Assembly (NCBI GenBank): GCA_945643635.1
Contig: CALZFC010000016.1
Span: 1,828,501-1,892,500 of the forward strand
Direction: 5' to 3'
DNA length: 64,000 bases
DNA from: Allodiplogaster sudhausi
Taxonomy: Eukaryota > Nematoda > Chromadorea > Rhabditida > Diplogasteridae
Part shown: piece after piece, positions 11,040 to 22,524 of the stretch
Layout: each line of letters starts with the position of its first letter
How positions within the stretch are numbered: the stretch's first letter is position 1
Program-made: the position numbers and the translations under genes
The notes under the pieces: model-generated
The model's input: the letters and a program-made list of their open reading frames with translations, nothing else
Database searches by the model: none
What the model was told of the DNA's origin: nothing

Positions 11040-12484
11040 ATGTTGTCCTACGCTGTGACGGCGTGCCGGACTGCAACCGCCAGAGAAGTCACCTTCGCCG
11101 TCCAAGTCTTCCGCTGTTTCTTCGGCAGCCTCTCCATCGCTCTTTCTCTGCTCATCATTGCTACTTTCGCATGGCGAAACTGGAAGTCGCCTTACAATTC
11201 CTTCTTCTACAGGCTCTATCTTATCGGAGCGATATCCGTAAGCCTTTCAATCAACTGCTTTCTAATTTTTTTTATGTAAAATAAAATGAATATTTTTAAG
11301 AAATATGTATGAATAACAAATTTCAGAATATCCCTTTATTCTGGCTGAACGTTCTTCCGATAGCTCTTGCTAATTCACCGTTATGCGAAGCAGTTCTCCC
11401 TTCGCTCTCAACCCCTTCTCACCTTCACACTCCACTGATCATTGCGTCCTTCTGGATGAACACCATCCATTTTACGATCACTCTCTTCTGCGCCTTTCAC
11501 CGGCTTGCCATTGTCATCAATCCGACTGTCATGCCGGAGGTTACACATTTACTTTCTTTGCATTATAAAAAGATATATAACAGTGGTGAAACGTGTGTAC
11601 TTTTCGTTTCAGTTTTGGGACCGTTTCTCATGGATTTGTTCATCGCTTTCATTGATCGTACCATTGATTCTTTACTTTCCATTCCTGCCAACCACGAGTT
11701 TCATGGGCAATTTCATTGGCAATATCGCATTTTATTACAACAAATGGATTAAATGGGTGAGTTGTCCATGCTTTTATGTTTCTTCTCGCAAACAAAAGAA
11801 AATTAGTGTATCTGTATCAAATATGAATAGTATTCCTCATCGCTGACGCTAGCAATCTCTTCGGGTGTAATGGGCCTTCTCTCCGCTGCTGCAACGGGCG
11901 GCACTCTTATATTTCTAACCGTATGGAAGGTAAATATTGCAAATTTGATTCTTGTTATTTGACTTTTATTACACACTAATCTTAAAATGCTATTCTAAAT
12001 GTGTTCAATCCATTGTTGCTTCTCGTTGGCAGGGGCACCGATATGGTTCAATGCGAGCAGAGCGGAATCTCTTCGTCGTTGGCGTCATCCAAACTACTCT
12101 GGCGCTTCTGACATTCTTCCTATGGGTATTCCCGGAAGTCTTTTATTTATTTTTTACAGAATGAAACATGAATATTCCATTAATGAGATCGTGATATTCT
12201 TGGAAAACGTATATTTTGATGATTTTCAAGGCAATAGTAGTAATTTATCAAAATAAGATCTTGAGCAAATCTCAATGAACATAAAGAAGAAGGAGAAAAG
12301 AAAGTGAATGAATGAATGAATGACTTCAGACTTGCCTGAACGTGTCGGTGTACACTCTGCACGACTTGACGTCACTCGTAGTCATCGACCTCGCCGCCAA
12401 TCTCTGCGCAGATGCCCACGCCTTTGCCTCGTCGTGGACTCTTCTGGCGACGTCGCCCAAGCTTAGGGCGGACATCAAGTAAGC
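11040..12484 (+). CDS. Srg-superfamily chemoreceptor, copy 4 (altered 3' end)
   Basis: Member of the array, closer to copy 5 than to copies 1-3. Exons: 11040-11237, 11327-11539, 11613-11756, 11831-11929, 12033-12125, 12330-12478. Landmarks: PYNSFFYRLY, ANSPLC, NPTVMPE then FWDR, ISSGVMG, SMRAERN, and near the end ATSPKLRADIK. The usual final exon could not be placed. The end of exon 6 with its donor is duplicated 50 bp downstream, and a 219-bp MITE sits right after. If the donor at 12479 is not used, translation reads AAG TAA and stops at once (12480-12482), giving about 315 residues without the normal tail. An exon beyond the MITE is possible but unsupported. In exon 6 the usual LYxNxFYYTF start reads TCLNVSVYTL. 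Expression or function may be impaired. Confidence 0.75.
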
Positions 12485-12534
12485 CATGCCCTTCTGGCGA
12501 CGTCGCCCAAGCTTAGGGCGGACATCAAGTAAGC
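12441..12534 (+). repeat. tandem duplication of an exon end and splice donor
   Basis: About 44 bp (cttctggcgacgtcgcccaa through the donor gtaagc) occurs at 12441-12484 and again, identical, at 12491-12534. It copies the last codons of receptor copy 4 exon 6 plus its splice donor. Confidence 0.95.
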
Positions 12535-12544
12535 TTTGCCGTCG

Positions 12545-12763
12545 TTAAGAGAGCCTCTCTGTAAGGATCAAGCAGCGCTCAACGGGGGAAAGTGTTGGAT
12601 TTTGGTAACCAAAATTTAATGAGGAGTTTTTTTTATAGCAAATTTGACCCCATTATTTCTTTTACAATGCAAGTGGGTACTCCTCATTAAATTTTGGCTA
12701 CCAAAATCCAACACTTTCCCCCGGGGCAGGGCCACCTCGGCCCTTATGGAGAGGCTCTCTTAA
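12545..12763. mobile_element. MITE with TTAA ends (TTAAGAGAGCC family)
   Basis: Left end TTAAGAGAGCCTCTCTGTAA pairs with right end CTTATGGAGAGGCTCTCTTA, and the internal arms (gggaaagtgttggattttgg and ccaaaatccaacactttccc) also pair, making a near-complete palindrome of 219 bp. The ends match those of the large foldback elements at 28634-32306 and 40630-43234 and the edge element at 63434, so this is a small member of one family. Confidence 0.88.
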
Positions 12764-13884
12764 TACACGATTACGCAGCCGTTTGCGTAGGAATTTACGC
12801 AAGAACTCATAGAGTTTTCCCTGTCTCTCTCGCATTCTAATTAAATCTGCTTCCTACATATCTTTCGCATGTAAGATAGGCGTTTTTCTTACATCATCAA
12901 TTCATATTATAAGAGGCGCTTATGATCGTTTTATGCCTGGCTCGTCTCTTCCTCGTGAACATTATTTTGAGACTAAAGGTTGAAAAGATCTCTAAATAGA
13001 TCATAATGAAAGTGTTCCAGATATCTGATTACCATGAAAGAAGATGTTCCTGTCGTTGGCAGGTTGCACAGCGTTTCATGGCGAGCCGCGCAGACTGTCA
13101 CAACTACACATTGAATGAAATAGTTCATTTGAATGCACGTATTCACTATTAATAATATTTCTTAAGTGTACTTTGGACGTATTCGTGTTCATCTATATTT
13201 TTTGGATTCTTTGTATGTACATTCCTACATTTCAATTGAATAACTCGCGATTTATACCTCTGCCAAGATTAGGTTTCTTTTTGTTCTTTTCTTAGATATC
13301 TGTTTTACAAGGCAAAATTGAACAGCACTTTGGCATCTCTTAGTTATGTACCTATTGAATTCTTTTGAAAAAATATTGCCAAAGAAAGCTATGCAATAAA
13401 TGTATTTTATTCTGCGCATATTCATTTATCAAAATGCTGCAGAAAGGAAATATGAAAAGCTTTTGATGCATTGGTTTGCATGCACGCAATTAACGTAGTT
13501 ACAAGTATACTTATGCACATTCATTCACGTTTACATATTCAACATTCCCATAACATATCACCGATTTCCCTTTTTGTGAGATTTTTTTGATGAAGTAGTG
13601 CCATTCTATGCGGAATATCATTTTAAAATGTCATGAAAAAATGGAATATGTCTAACTAACAAACATAGCAAAATGCGTAGTTTATAGACATCGCTTTTTA
13701 GTCTTGCGGAACTCTTAAGAATCGGCATTCCTTGTTGAAATCTAAACTTCACATCTTGTCTTTTGATAATTTTCCGCATTCATTCTTCACTGTTTAAACT
13801 ATGAATATGCCTATGAATACCTGCACATTGTTATATGAAAGTAAAAGTTTCAACTGAAGTCATATTGTCGTGATATTCCGAGAA
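12764..13884. other. intergenic, no feature seen
   Basis: AT-rich sequence between the MITE and receptor copy 5. No coding frame or RNA recognised. The lost last exon of copy 4 might have been here. Confidence 0.35.
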
Positions 13885-15660
13885 ATGTCGTCTTCCGCGT
13901 GCGAGACGGCGACGAAGAAGGAAGCGACCTTCATCGTGCAACTTCTTCGGATTGCCTTCGGAACAGTTTCCATCGCCCGTTCTCTTCTTATCATCGCTAC
14001 TTTCATTACGAGGAAATGGAAGTCGCCCTACAATTCATTCTTCTACAAACTCTACGTCACTGGCTCCATCTTGGTACGCAATTTTACAACAGTTAATCTT
14101 ATAGATTTTTGATTAGGCATTCATATATGAGCAAACTTTAAAAAAAAACTATTTTCGCGTTTTCTACTTGTTATACACGTTTGTGAAAAAATGTACATGC
14201 ACATTTTTGCATACGCAGCCCATACAAACATCTGTTTGTATGGATGTACATACATACATAGATATGAATGTACATATGCAAAATAAGTCAAAACGTTAAC
14301 TTGCATTTTGGTGCAAACGTGCATAACAGGTCGAAAGAGCAAAAACACCCTTTTTAGCGTGTACCGCCATAGTGAAATGAAAGAAAAAGAAAACAAATTT
14401 GCTTGTAGAACATTCCACTATTCTGGCTGGCCGTGGTGCCACAGGCGCTGGCGAATTCGCCGTTGTGCCAGTCAGTGACTCCGTCGTTGTCCACTCCAAG
14501 TCACTGGAACATGCCCCTTCTCGCGGCGCCCTTCTGGATGAACACTCTCCACTTCATCATCACTCTCTTATGCGCTCTCCACCGGTTCACAATTGTCATC
14601 AACCCTGTTAGCATGCCCATGGTCAGTCTGTTTCGACTGTAAATGTTGGTCCATTCTCATTCTTATAGACAGAAGAAAAACAAATATTTAATTTCAGTTT
14701 TGGGATCAGAATTCGTGGATTTTCTCATTGTTGACGGTCGTTCTTCCCGTGCTATTATATTTTCCGCTTTTGCCAGTTGAAAGTTATATTGGCGACATTT
14801 ACGGCGGAATTATTTCGTTTTACTATGAGAAGTGGATTGAATGGGTTAGCGATGACATGTTTAGATTGCTGTTTTATCAATTGACAATATTTCTTTTAAA
14901 GTATTCCTCAACACTGACTCTTGCGATATCCTCGGGTGTAATGGGAATTCTTTCGGCGGTCGCCACCGCAGGAACTGTCATGCTGCCCACCCTGAGAAGG
15001 CTTCAGAATACGGTATTCCTTGAAACTTGCGTGCAATTGACTGACAATGAGAATGAGAAGCAGTTTCAGAGTCGGCAGAGAGAGGTGTCAAAGACCGAAC
15101 GAAATCTAGCATTTGTTGGAGCAATCCAGACCGCCACTGCACTTGTAACCTTCGCTCTTTGGGTGCGCAATTCGCTCCAGTAAATAGTTGCATAACTATG
15201 TATGTATGTATGCATGTAGGGAACTGGAAAGACATAAAAATAATAAGTGTCGAAATATGAAATGCCCAAATCATGCGTTTTTTACTTTAAAAAAATATAA
15301 ATCAGAAAACGTTGATGAAAGAATGCTGAATCAGCTGTACTCCAACATCTTCTTCTACACGGTGCGGGATCTGACTTACATGGGAGAAGCTCACTTGGCT
15401 GCAAGTGTCTGTGGAGATGTTCATTCTTTCGCCGCCTCCTGGGCGTTGCTTGCGACGTCTCCGAAACTACGGGCGGATGTCAGGCAAGTCGCTCACTTTA
15501 TTGATCATGAACAACTAATTTTGAGAAAATCTACTATTCACCAAAGAATTGTTTATTTTCTTCCAGTCGGTTGTTGGGATTGCCCAGAGCAGATAGATGT
15601 CTGAATACTGTAAGCAGTCTAATCACACGGCCGACATTGGCGTCATCGACAGTGATCTAG
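13885..15660 (+). CDS. Srg-superfamily chemoreceptor, copy 5 (one GC-AG intron)
   Basis: Exons: 13885-14073, 14409-14621, 14698-14844, 14902-15012, 15070-15162, 15335-15483, 15567-15660; 331 residues. Landmarks: PYNSFFYKLY, ANSPLC, VSMPM then FWDQ, YYEKWIEW, YSSTLTLAISSGVMG, VSKTERN, WALLATSPKLRADV. Differences from the other copies: MPM/FWDQ replaces MPE/FWDR at the exon 2/3 junction, exon 3 is one codon longer, and exon 4 is four codons longer and ends LRRLQNT. The last intron has donor GCAAGT (15484 on), a GC-AG intron; phase and exon length match all paralogs, so this is probably real. Introns 3 and 4 are multiples of three without in-frame stops, so reading is open from 14728 to 15180. 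Closest relative is the pseudogene at 17304. Confidence 0.85.
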
Positions 15661-17303
15661 CTTAACTTGTCTTTGATTATATGCATGTACATACATATGT
15701 ATATAAGTATGTTCGAATAATTGTAAAAATCGTAGTTGCAAGGTGAGAAATAATACCGTTATGGCTTGCTAATTTCGGTCAGTTAATGCAATTAAAGCCA
15801 GATGATTTTTCTAAAGACAATAATTTGGCATACTTTTAGCGGTATTTATTATTAGAATGCCATAAGTTCAAAAATAAAGAAGATATCGCGGAATCTACAT
15901 TTCTATGTATGTTAAAAGAGTCGGTTAATAAAGAGTTGATTAAATGCAAAGAGGACCTCCTTACTACCCGACGCTACTCGACTGTCTTCGAGTGATCAAA
16001 TGCTGAATCTCAACCCGTCCAGCATATTTTTTTTTGGATTTTGCGATTAGTAAATAGACGCCTTTGAGCACATCCTATAACCTACTGAACACACATCGGC
16101 CTCTCTGATTGTAGTCAAACTAATGAACACCAATTCATATGAGCAGTTATATGTCGAAAAGCAGAATTTCCCGCTTCCGCATGAACCTAAGAGAGAGAAA
16201 AAAAACAAGAATTGTGTTTATCCTATCACTACTTCTAAATGAATTAACAAGACAATTAATGCGAGGATCATGCGAAGTCAAGTTGAATTATGTTTGAAGG
16301 ATATTGCCCTCCCGTCGACACAATTATATTTCTTCTTCGTGCAGCATTCATAATTTAGTAAATCATCTGCGATCTGAAAAGCACTCAAAACAGAGGCCCT
16401 GTTCCTTTGGAAGTGCATGGTGTACATTGTTGACAAGTTAAATTTTTTTTAGTAAAAAGTTTCGATCTTTTCAAAAACCTACCAGTTGGTTTTTCTTTTA
16501 CAATCATTGATTAGATTTTGCTATTAAAATATACACCTTACTTAGAATTTAATTTTGAACAAATACAAGCAAGTAAGTGTGCTGGAAGTGCTGAGGAAAT
16601 CAGTATATACATTTGTGCATATGTACATTCATACAAAATGTTTAACATGCTAGAAATTACTGCGTCATTCCTCCAAGCATTGTAATGATTCCTTTGTCTA
16701 TAGTATTATTCACGTAGGCGTCATTCACCAAAGTATTGTATTCATTCTTTATCTCAAGTTATTTTTATATTTCCATGCTTCGTCGTAGATACTTCTCACG
16801 ACTTCTGCACTACAAACAGTCAGTGAATGTAGTATCAGATGCCAAAGACTCAAGTACGTGTATTTGCAAATCTTTCTCTCAATAATATGTCCGCTGCTGT
16901 CCTGCGAACCCTGTACGTTTTATATATTGTTTTTTTCTCAAATGAATAGGCCAAGTAGCGAAGGCGTTACATTCATTTCTAGGTTCCGTTTGTTTTACAA
17001 GGTCAGATCTGCAAACAAAAGTACCTTTACCTAAAAAAAGACATTTAACAAACTAAAGTGAAGTGTAAAGTGTGTGCTTTATAAAGAGAACGTTATATAC
17101 TGCACTTTTAATTCGCCTTATTATTATGAAAGCCTGCCTTACAAATAGCAGGATGATAAATTTTGTTTATGAATAAGGAGGAATGTTACCAACTCGAATT
17201 GAATAATTGATGACATAATTCCATTTTGCTTCAACACTCAAACAAGGACGATTGAAAAATAATTACTTAACAAATAGCATTAACCACGTCTGCGTTGAAT
17301 TAG
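15661..17303. other. intergenic, no feature seen
   Basis: AT-rich DNA with tatgtacatacatatgtata-type microsatellites at about 15683-15705. It should hold the first three exons of the decayed receptor copy, but I found no trace of them. Confidence 0.35.
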
Positions 17304-17960
17304 TCCTTAACGCCTACACTGGCGATTTCGTCAGGCATTTTTGGTATTCTCTCCGCTGTCGCCACGGCCACGACGGTTAGGCTTCAAACTGTGAGAAGGC
17401 CTAGGAATACGGCATTATTCGTCAAATCATTCGTGTTCCTCTCTAACAATAAGAAGAAGAATTTGAGCATCGAAAAGGAGAAGCGTCGAAGACTGAAAGA
17501 ATTTTCGCTGTTGTCGGAGCAATGCAGAGAGCCGCCTCTCCCTCGGAGAAAAACAAAATTTTATTTTTTAAACTAGCTTTCCTTTTGTCTGCCGCAAAAA
17601 GCCTATCTGAATTTGGAACTTTTACAATATTCTCGGGAAGACCCTGAAGGAAATGTGTGTATAGCAGAAACTTATCAGTTGTACCCAAACATCATCTTCT
17701 GCACTATCCGTAATCTGACGCATCTGGTGGAAGTGCATTTGGCTACTACTGGGCTTTGTTTGCAACATCACCGAAGCAGAATTCTCATCATTTTTATGAT
17801 AAAAGGCAGTTGCTATTAGGTTGCTTTGAGGATGAAAAAAAGCTCTAAAAATGTGCAAGGTATTTATCTTTTGATATTCCCGATGGTTCTTGGGAATGCG
17901 AAGAGATGAAAGGTGCTTGAACAAAGTGTGTAGTTTAATCACGCCCCTCATCCATTATCA
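17304..17960 (+). pseudogene. decayed Srg-superfamily receptor, exons 4-7 only
   Basis: Closest to copy 5. Exon 4-like sequence at 17304-17411 (LAISSG, GILSAVATA, ending RNT with a GCATTA donor position). Exon 5-like at about 17470-17560 (SKTER, VVGAMQ). Exon 6-like at about 17672-17795 (LYPNIIFC, NLTHLVEVHLA, then WALFATSP in a shifted frame after an internal deletion). Exon 7-like at about 17880-17950, where ttcttgggaatgcgaagaga parallels ttgttgggattgcccagagc of copy 5. Exons 1-3 are missing, exon 5 loses similarity after AMQ, and exon 6 is deleted and frameshifted, so it cannot encode a receptor. Confidence 0.85.
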
Positions 17961-19031
17961 TTTAGCTGCCTCCATTTCTTCTTGATTTACTGCATACGTA
18001 CATTAAATAAATAATATATTGGCTTGTTAACTAACGTTATATTTACTTCTTCCACTTACAATTTGTTTAGTTCTTTTGTTGTTCTGCCACAAAGGAAAAT
18101 GGCAAATGTGAGCAACATATTATCCGAGAGCGCAACATAGATACATTAATGTAATCTTCAAATATAATTCCGCAAGCAATAAAATATGTAGTTTATATAA
18201 GGACTTTCAGCACATTCCATCGTTATCGCAGTTCTGGGTGCCAGAGAATGAGGGCAGTCTGAGCATTCATAAATGAATAATAGGGAATAAATAAGTAGTC
18301 ATTTTCAGATTTTCAGAGAGCTAGGCCTCTCTGAAAGGCCTAGCTCTCTGAAAATGTGAGCCTAGGCCAGCTTCGCTCGGAAGAAAAAAGGCGGCGGGCA
18401 TTGTGAGAAAGGCAGCAAGTTTCCTTCGATGCAACCCTCGAGATAGCGTCATCTCTTGTTACATACTTTAGGACAATTATAAATTCGAAAAAACATCACG
18501 CAAATATTTCTCAAAAGATTTCACTTTCTTTGTAAAATCAACAAAATTCGACAAAATGGTAGTGATAAGGGTGAAGATATATCAAATCAGTTGATGAATG
18601 AATGACTGTGTTCAATTATGCAAATTCACACGGAGAACAATTCTTTGTGCGCATTTTGACCCCGCCGTTCCTCTAACACAAAGTATAGTCCTTAATGTTT
18701 GTTATGATTCTTTCCTAGGCTCTAGAATTTGCAAGTATCTAGTTGAAAACATACTGAAATTCGTAACATCAATGTTGATATTTTTTCAGACTCTTCAATT
18801 GCTGGAAGAAGGAGGTTGACAATGCGCAGTTTTATCACGCTACTCTTTAGCTCACTCTTGCTCCCAATTGAACCAATTCAAGCTTCACTATCAACAAACT
18901 GATTATATATGTAGTATAATCGCAGTTACATCTTTCTATCATCTTAAATTCTTGGTAGAGCCAATCCGTAACCTTGTGATATATCGGAGATACAAAATAT
19001 TGTGGAAATAAATTAATCTGTCAAATTCGAG
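17961..19031. other. intergenic with a duplicated flank
   Basis: No supported gene. Holds the perfect hairpin at 18309-18355. At about 18958-18990 a stretch (agagccaatccgt, then ccttgtgata) repeats the sequence just before receptor copy 6 (20841-20870), suggesting a duplicated promoter or 5' region. Confidence 0.4.
18309..18355. repeat. perfect 20-bp hairpin
   Basis: Arms attttcagagagctaggcct (18309-18328) and aggcctagctctctgaaaat (18336-18355) are exact reverse complements around a 7-nt spacer. No flanking coding sequence. Could be a small foldback repeat or a structured transcript; function unknown. Confidence 0.85.
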
Positions 19032-20138
19032 CAGGGAAAAAAGGGTACCCCGATCCGGGGTACCCACACCAGATTTTGGACCCAAAAATTTCAACTTTTA
19101 CCCAGATTATTTTTGCAGGAAAAGGAAGCAGAGAGAAGACGGGACAGACGGGACTCTCTACAACCCTCTCCGCTCTTCCCCCTCGTTTCATCCTTATGTA
19201 ATAAAATATCTGCTGTTTTGTTTTCCATGTTGTTTGTGGGGGAGAAGCATATCATGGGGGAAGAAGGATATCATGGAAAGGGGACGAAGCATGTCATGGA
19301 AGGGGACGAAAGAAAGTAAGAAACATAATATGGAAAGGGGAGAAAGTAAGAAACATATAATGGAAGGGGAAAGAATACATGTGTGTATGTATGCTTTGAC
19401 ATCTTTCAGGAAATGTACCAGTACACTCATGCAGGACTACACCGATGACGACACCTGCATATACCTGCATATACAGTGCACAATCTTTCAAGAAACTATC
19501 AGTGAAGTCAAAAATTCACTTTTTATGATAGCCGGTGGAGGTCCCCCGGGAAATACCCACGCGGTGGGGTGGGAAGGGAAGCATTTTAAAATCAGACTTT
19601 TATTGCTAAATATTGCATTTAATGCCGGATTAAGGTATGCAAAAAATCAGAATGAAATATGTACTCTATCCCACTGAAACTTTAACCTCCAATAAGTTCT
19701 GAGTTTACATACATGTACAGTGAAAGTGCAGGGTGGTCATGCTGTGATGTAAGCGTGTTGTTCTGCTTCGTTATTTTTCTGGATAAAGGGTTTATGATAT
19801 GTGCATGAACACACCACACCATTACGGAAGAAAACACACGTAAGGGGAAAGCAAGTGAGGTTGAACATAGGGAACATAAATATGAAACACAACAGCAAAG
19901 AGTGTGAGTGCGAAGGCGGAAGCGACGGGAGGAAGCCATGCATAGAGCTTACCTGAAGATATAAAGAAATACAAGACTCTCTTAAGACGAGTCTGGTTAA
20001 CTAACATAATATTGAGAGAGAAAATTGATATTTAGCATTTAAAACCCATTTTTTCGGCCTACCCACGCTGTTTTTTGAGCCCCTCGGAGGTCTTATCTAC
20101 GCACTTTTTGGGACCCTTCGGGGTACCCTTTTTCCCTG
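19032..20138. mobile_element. hAT-type nonautonomous DNA transposon
   Basis: Terminal inverted repeats CAGGGAAAAAAGGGTACCCC (left) and GGGGTACCCTTTTTCCCTG (right) bound 1107 bp. The flanking 8 bp are aattcgag (19024-19031) and aattcgat (20139-20146), seven of eight identical, as expected for a hAT target-site duplication. The interior has purine-rich sub-repeats around 19240-19370 (agtaagaaacata, atggaagggga units) and no transposase frame that I recognise. Confidence 0.8.
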
Positions 20139-20146
20139 AATTCGAT

Positions 20147-20889
20147 ATGAGGCCATATTCGGCACTAGACTTAAATCACACAAATTCTTTCTTGTCGCAC
20201 ATTCTTTCTTGTTCACATTCTCGTTCTGAAATCACAGAGTTGCAAAAATGAAATGTACAAAGCTCTAACAAATGCATGCGTAGTCTCACTGGCTACAAGA
20301 TAGAAAAAGAGCGATGGGAAATAGCGGAAAGGAGGTTGGTTTTGGAGTGTAGTATAGGTCTGAACTGGATTCTGATTTCTGCATTTTAAATAAATGTGAT
20401 TGTGATTTGTGCATGACGGGTATTGCTGGAGAATGCGAACGGAGAGCTGCATGGATCATAAGATCACAATGCTGTTCTTCCCACACTTTAATGCAGATCA
20501 TTAATACTAAGATCTAAAGTCCAGACTTGTTCAAGACTATGAAACATTTAGTCTAAGGAGACTTATCGCTTGTAGAAGGTGAAATATTGCCTTGATTTTA
20601 CTTGAAAGGTTACTTTCGATTAAACTAATAATTATTGTATAAGAACGTTGAATTTAATTCCAATTCATTCCACAAAGCTGATTGTGAGATGAAATTGTAT
20701 CGTAAGAAATATTTTTATATCTAACTTCTAATTATCTAACTTCTAATAACACATGCCAATTGTATGGCATACATAATTAATTCTGCTATGATTATAAGAA
20801 CTTGATAATTATAATAATCTTGTTTACTTTCTCGACTTCAGAGCCAATCCGTTGCCTTGTGATACCTCAGCTGATCTCTCATTGTCAGA
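20147..20889. other. 5' flank of receptor copy 6
   Basis: AT-rich. The only notable sequence is ttctcgacttcag just before 20841, a good splice acceptor about 50 bp upstream of the copy 6 ATG and a candidate trans-splice site. Confidence 0.4.
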
Positions 20890-22524
20890 ATGGAGCCGTC
20901 AGAGTGCGAAGGAGTCCGCTACATGACCCTTGCCTTCGTCGTTCAGCTGATCCGTCTCTCCTTCAGCATTCCCTCCATAGCGACGGAACTCTCGATTGTC
21001 GCTACTTTTGCATGGAAGAAATGGAAAGCACCCTACAGTGGCTTCTTCTACAAGGCATACGTCACCGGCGCCTTATGTGTTAGATTTTGTTCTTCTTATA
21101 TATATATTTTTTTTACTTTGATTCTTTAATAAAGTTCCTTTTCTCCTTCAGAACATTCCTTTATTCTTCACCAACATCATTCCATTGGTTCTTGCCAACT
21201 CGCCCCTCTGCCCTCAGCTCATCTCTGCACTCTCAGCTCAAACTCACTTCAAAATGCCCTTTTACTGTGCCTCCTTTTGGCAGAATGCTCTACACTTCTT
21301 CATTATTCTTCTTTGCTCACTAAATCGACTTTCCATTGTTATCAGGCCAGTATCAATGCCGGAGGTACGCCGCTTCCTTATTAGATTCCTGTAAAGAAAT
21401 ACTACTATTTTAATTTGTGAAAGAAAAAATTGTTTCATTTAGTTTTGGGATCGACATGCATTGCTCATCGTAGTGGCCATCATCATTATGCCATTTCTTC
21501 TCTATTTCCCCCTGCTTCCCGCGCCAGGGAATATGATGAATTCAATCGGCTTCATTGCTTCCGGCTACGTAAAGTGGATTCCATGGGTGAGTAGAAAGAT
21601 GTTCTAAACAATGATATTAATGACTATTCTTATACTCCATTGATAGTACTCATCTTCTCTAACACTTTCCGTTTCTTCGGGCGTGATGGGCATTCTTTCC
21701 GGTGCCTCCACCGTTGCAACAGTGCTTCTGCTTACGCTTTCAAAGGTTTCTTTCCATTATTCATATTTCTCTATATACCCAACATGCTACGAATTGACAA
21801 GAACTTTTTTGGTACGCTAAAATTTTGCGACAGATCTAAAGACAGAAAAGCAATTATAATGAACCAGCCACAAAGGCAAATCGCAATCGAACGTCGAAAG
21901 CTGAGCGGAATCTCGTGGCCGTTGGCGCAATTCAGACGTCGGTTGCGATGATCACTTCCGTTTTGTGGGTGCGTCCACTCGGTTTCATTCTAATTCATTC
22001 AAGCTATATAAATTAAATAATTGTTCATCAAAGCTAATAAAAATGTTTCTAGCTCTATATGAATGTGTCTTACTACACCTTCAACGATCTGCGATTTCTC
22101 GTGCAAGTGCAAATGGCCGGCGAAGTCTGCACGGACATCCTGTCATTTACGCCCGCCTGGGCATTGCTTGCAACGTCGCCGAAGCTGCGACATGACGTGC
22201 TGTGAGACTTTGCTACATCTTTTAGCAGAGGAATTGATACAAAAAGTACAAAATTATTTACTAAATATTATTCGTACGATCTTTTTTCGTTATTTATGTC
22301 CACTATTATAAATATGTACGTATGTATGTACTATATACTATGCTTCCTCTAACTTTGTTTATTCTGAGAATTTTTTTTTGATACCTTGGACATAAGAAGT
22401 GTATGGTACAATTGTTTTAATACCTTTCAGCACCTTCCTTCGCCTTCGCAAGCCAGGAGTGCAAGGCGTAATGACAGTCCACTCGAGCATGGCCCGGCCG
22501 ACCGGTACGGCTTCTGCTTTCTAA
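20890..22524 (+). CDS. Srg-superfamily seven-transmembrane chemoreceptor, copy 6
   Basis: Exons: 20890-21078, 21152-21364, 21443-21586, 21647-21745, 21876-21968, 22053-22201, 22431-22524; 326 residues. Landmarks: KAPYSGFFYKAY, ANSPLC, RPVSMPE then FWDR, YSSSLTLSVSSGVMG, TSKAERNL, WALLATSPKLRHDV, and a basic C-terminal tail. The exon 5 acceptor (acaaag) is weak; it was chosen because it is the only one giving the conserved 93-nt phase-0 exon. Copy 6 combines traits of the two subgroups, with RPxxMPE as in copies 1-3 and SSGVMG as in copies 4-5. It lies 6.9 kb beyond copy 5, separated by the pseudogene and the hAT-type element. Confidence 0.85.
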
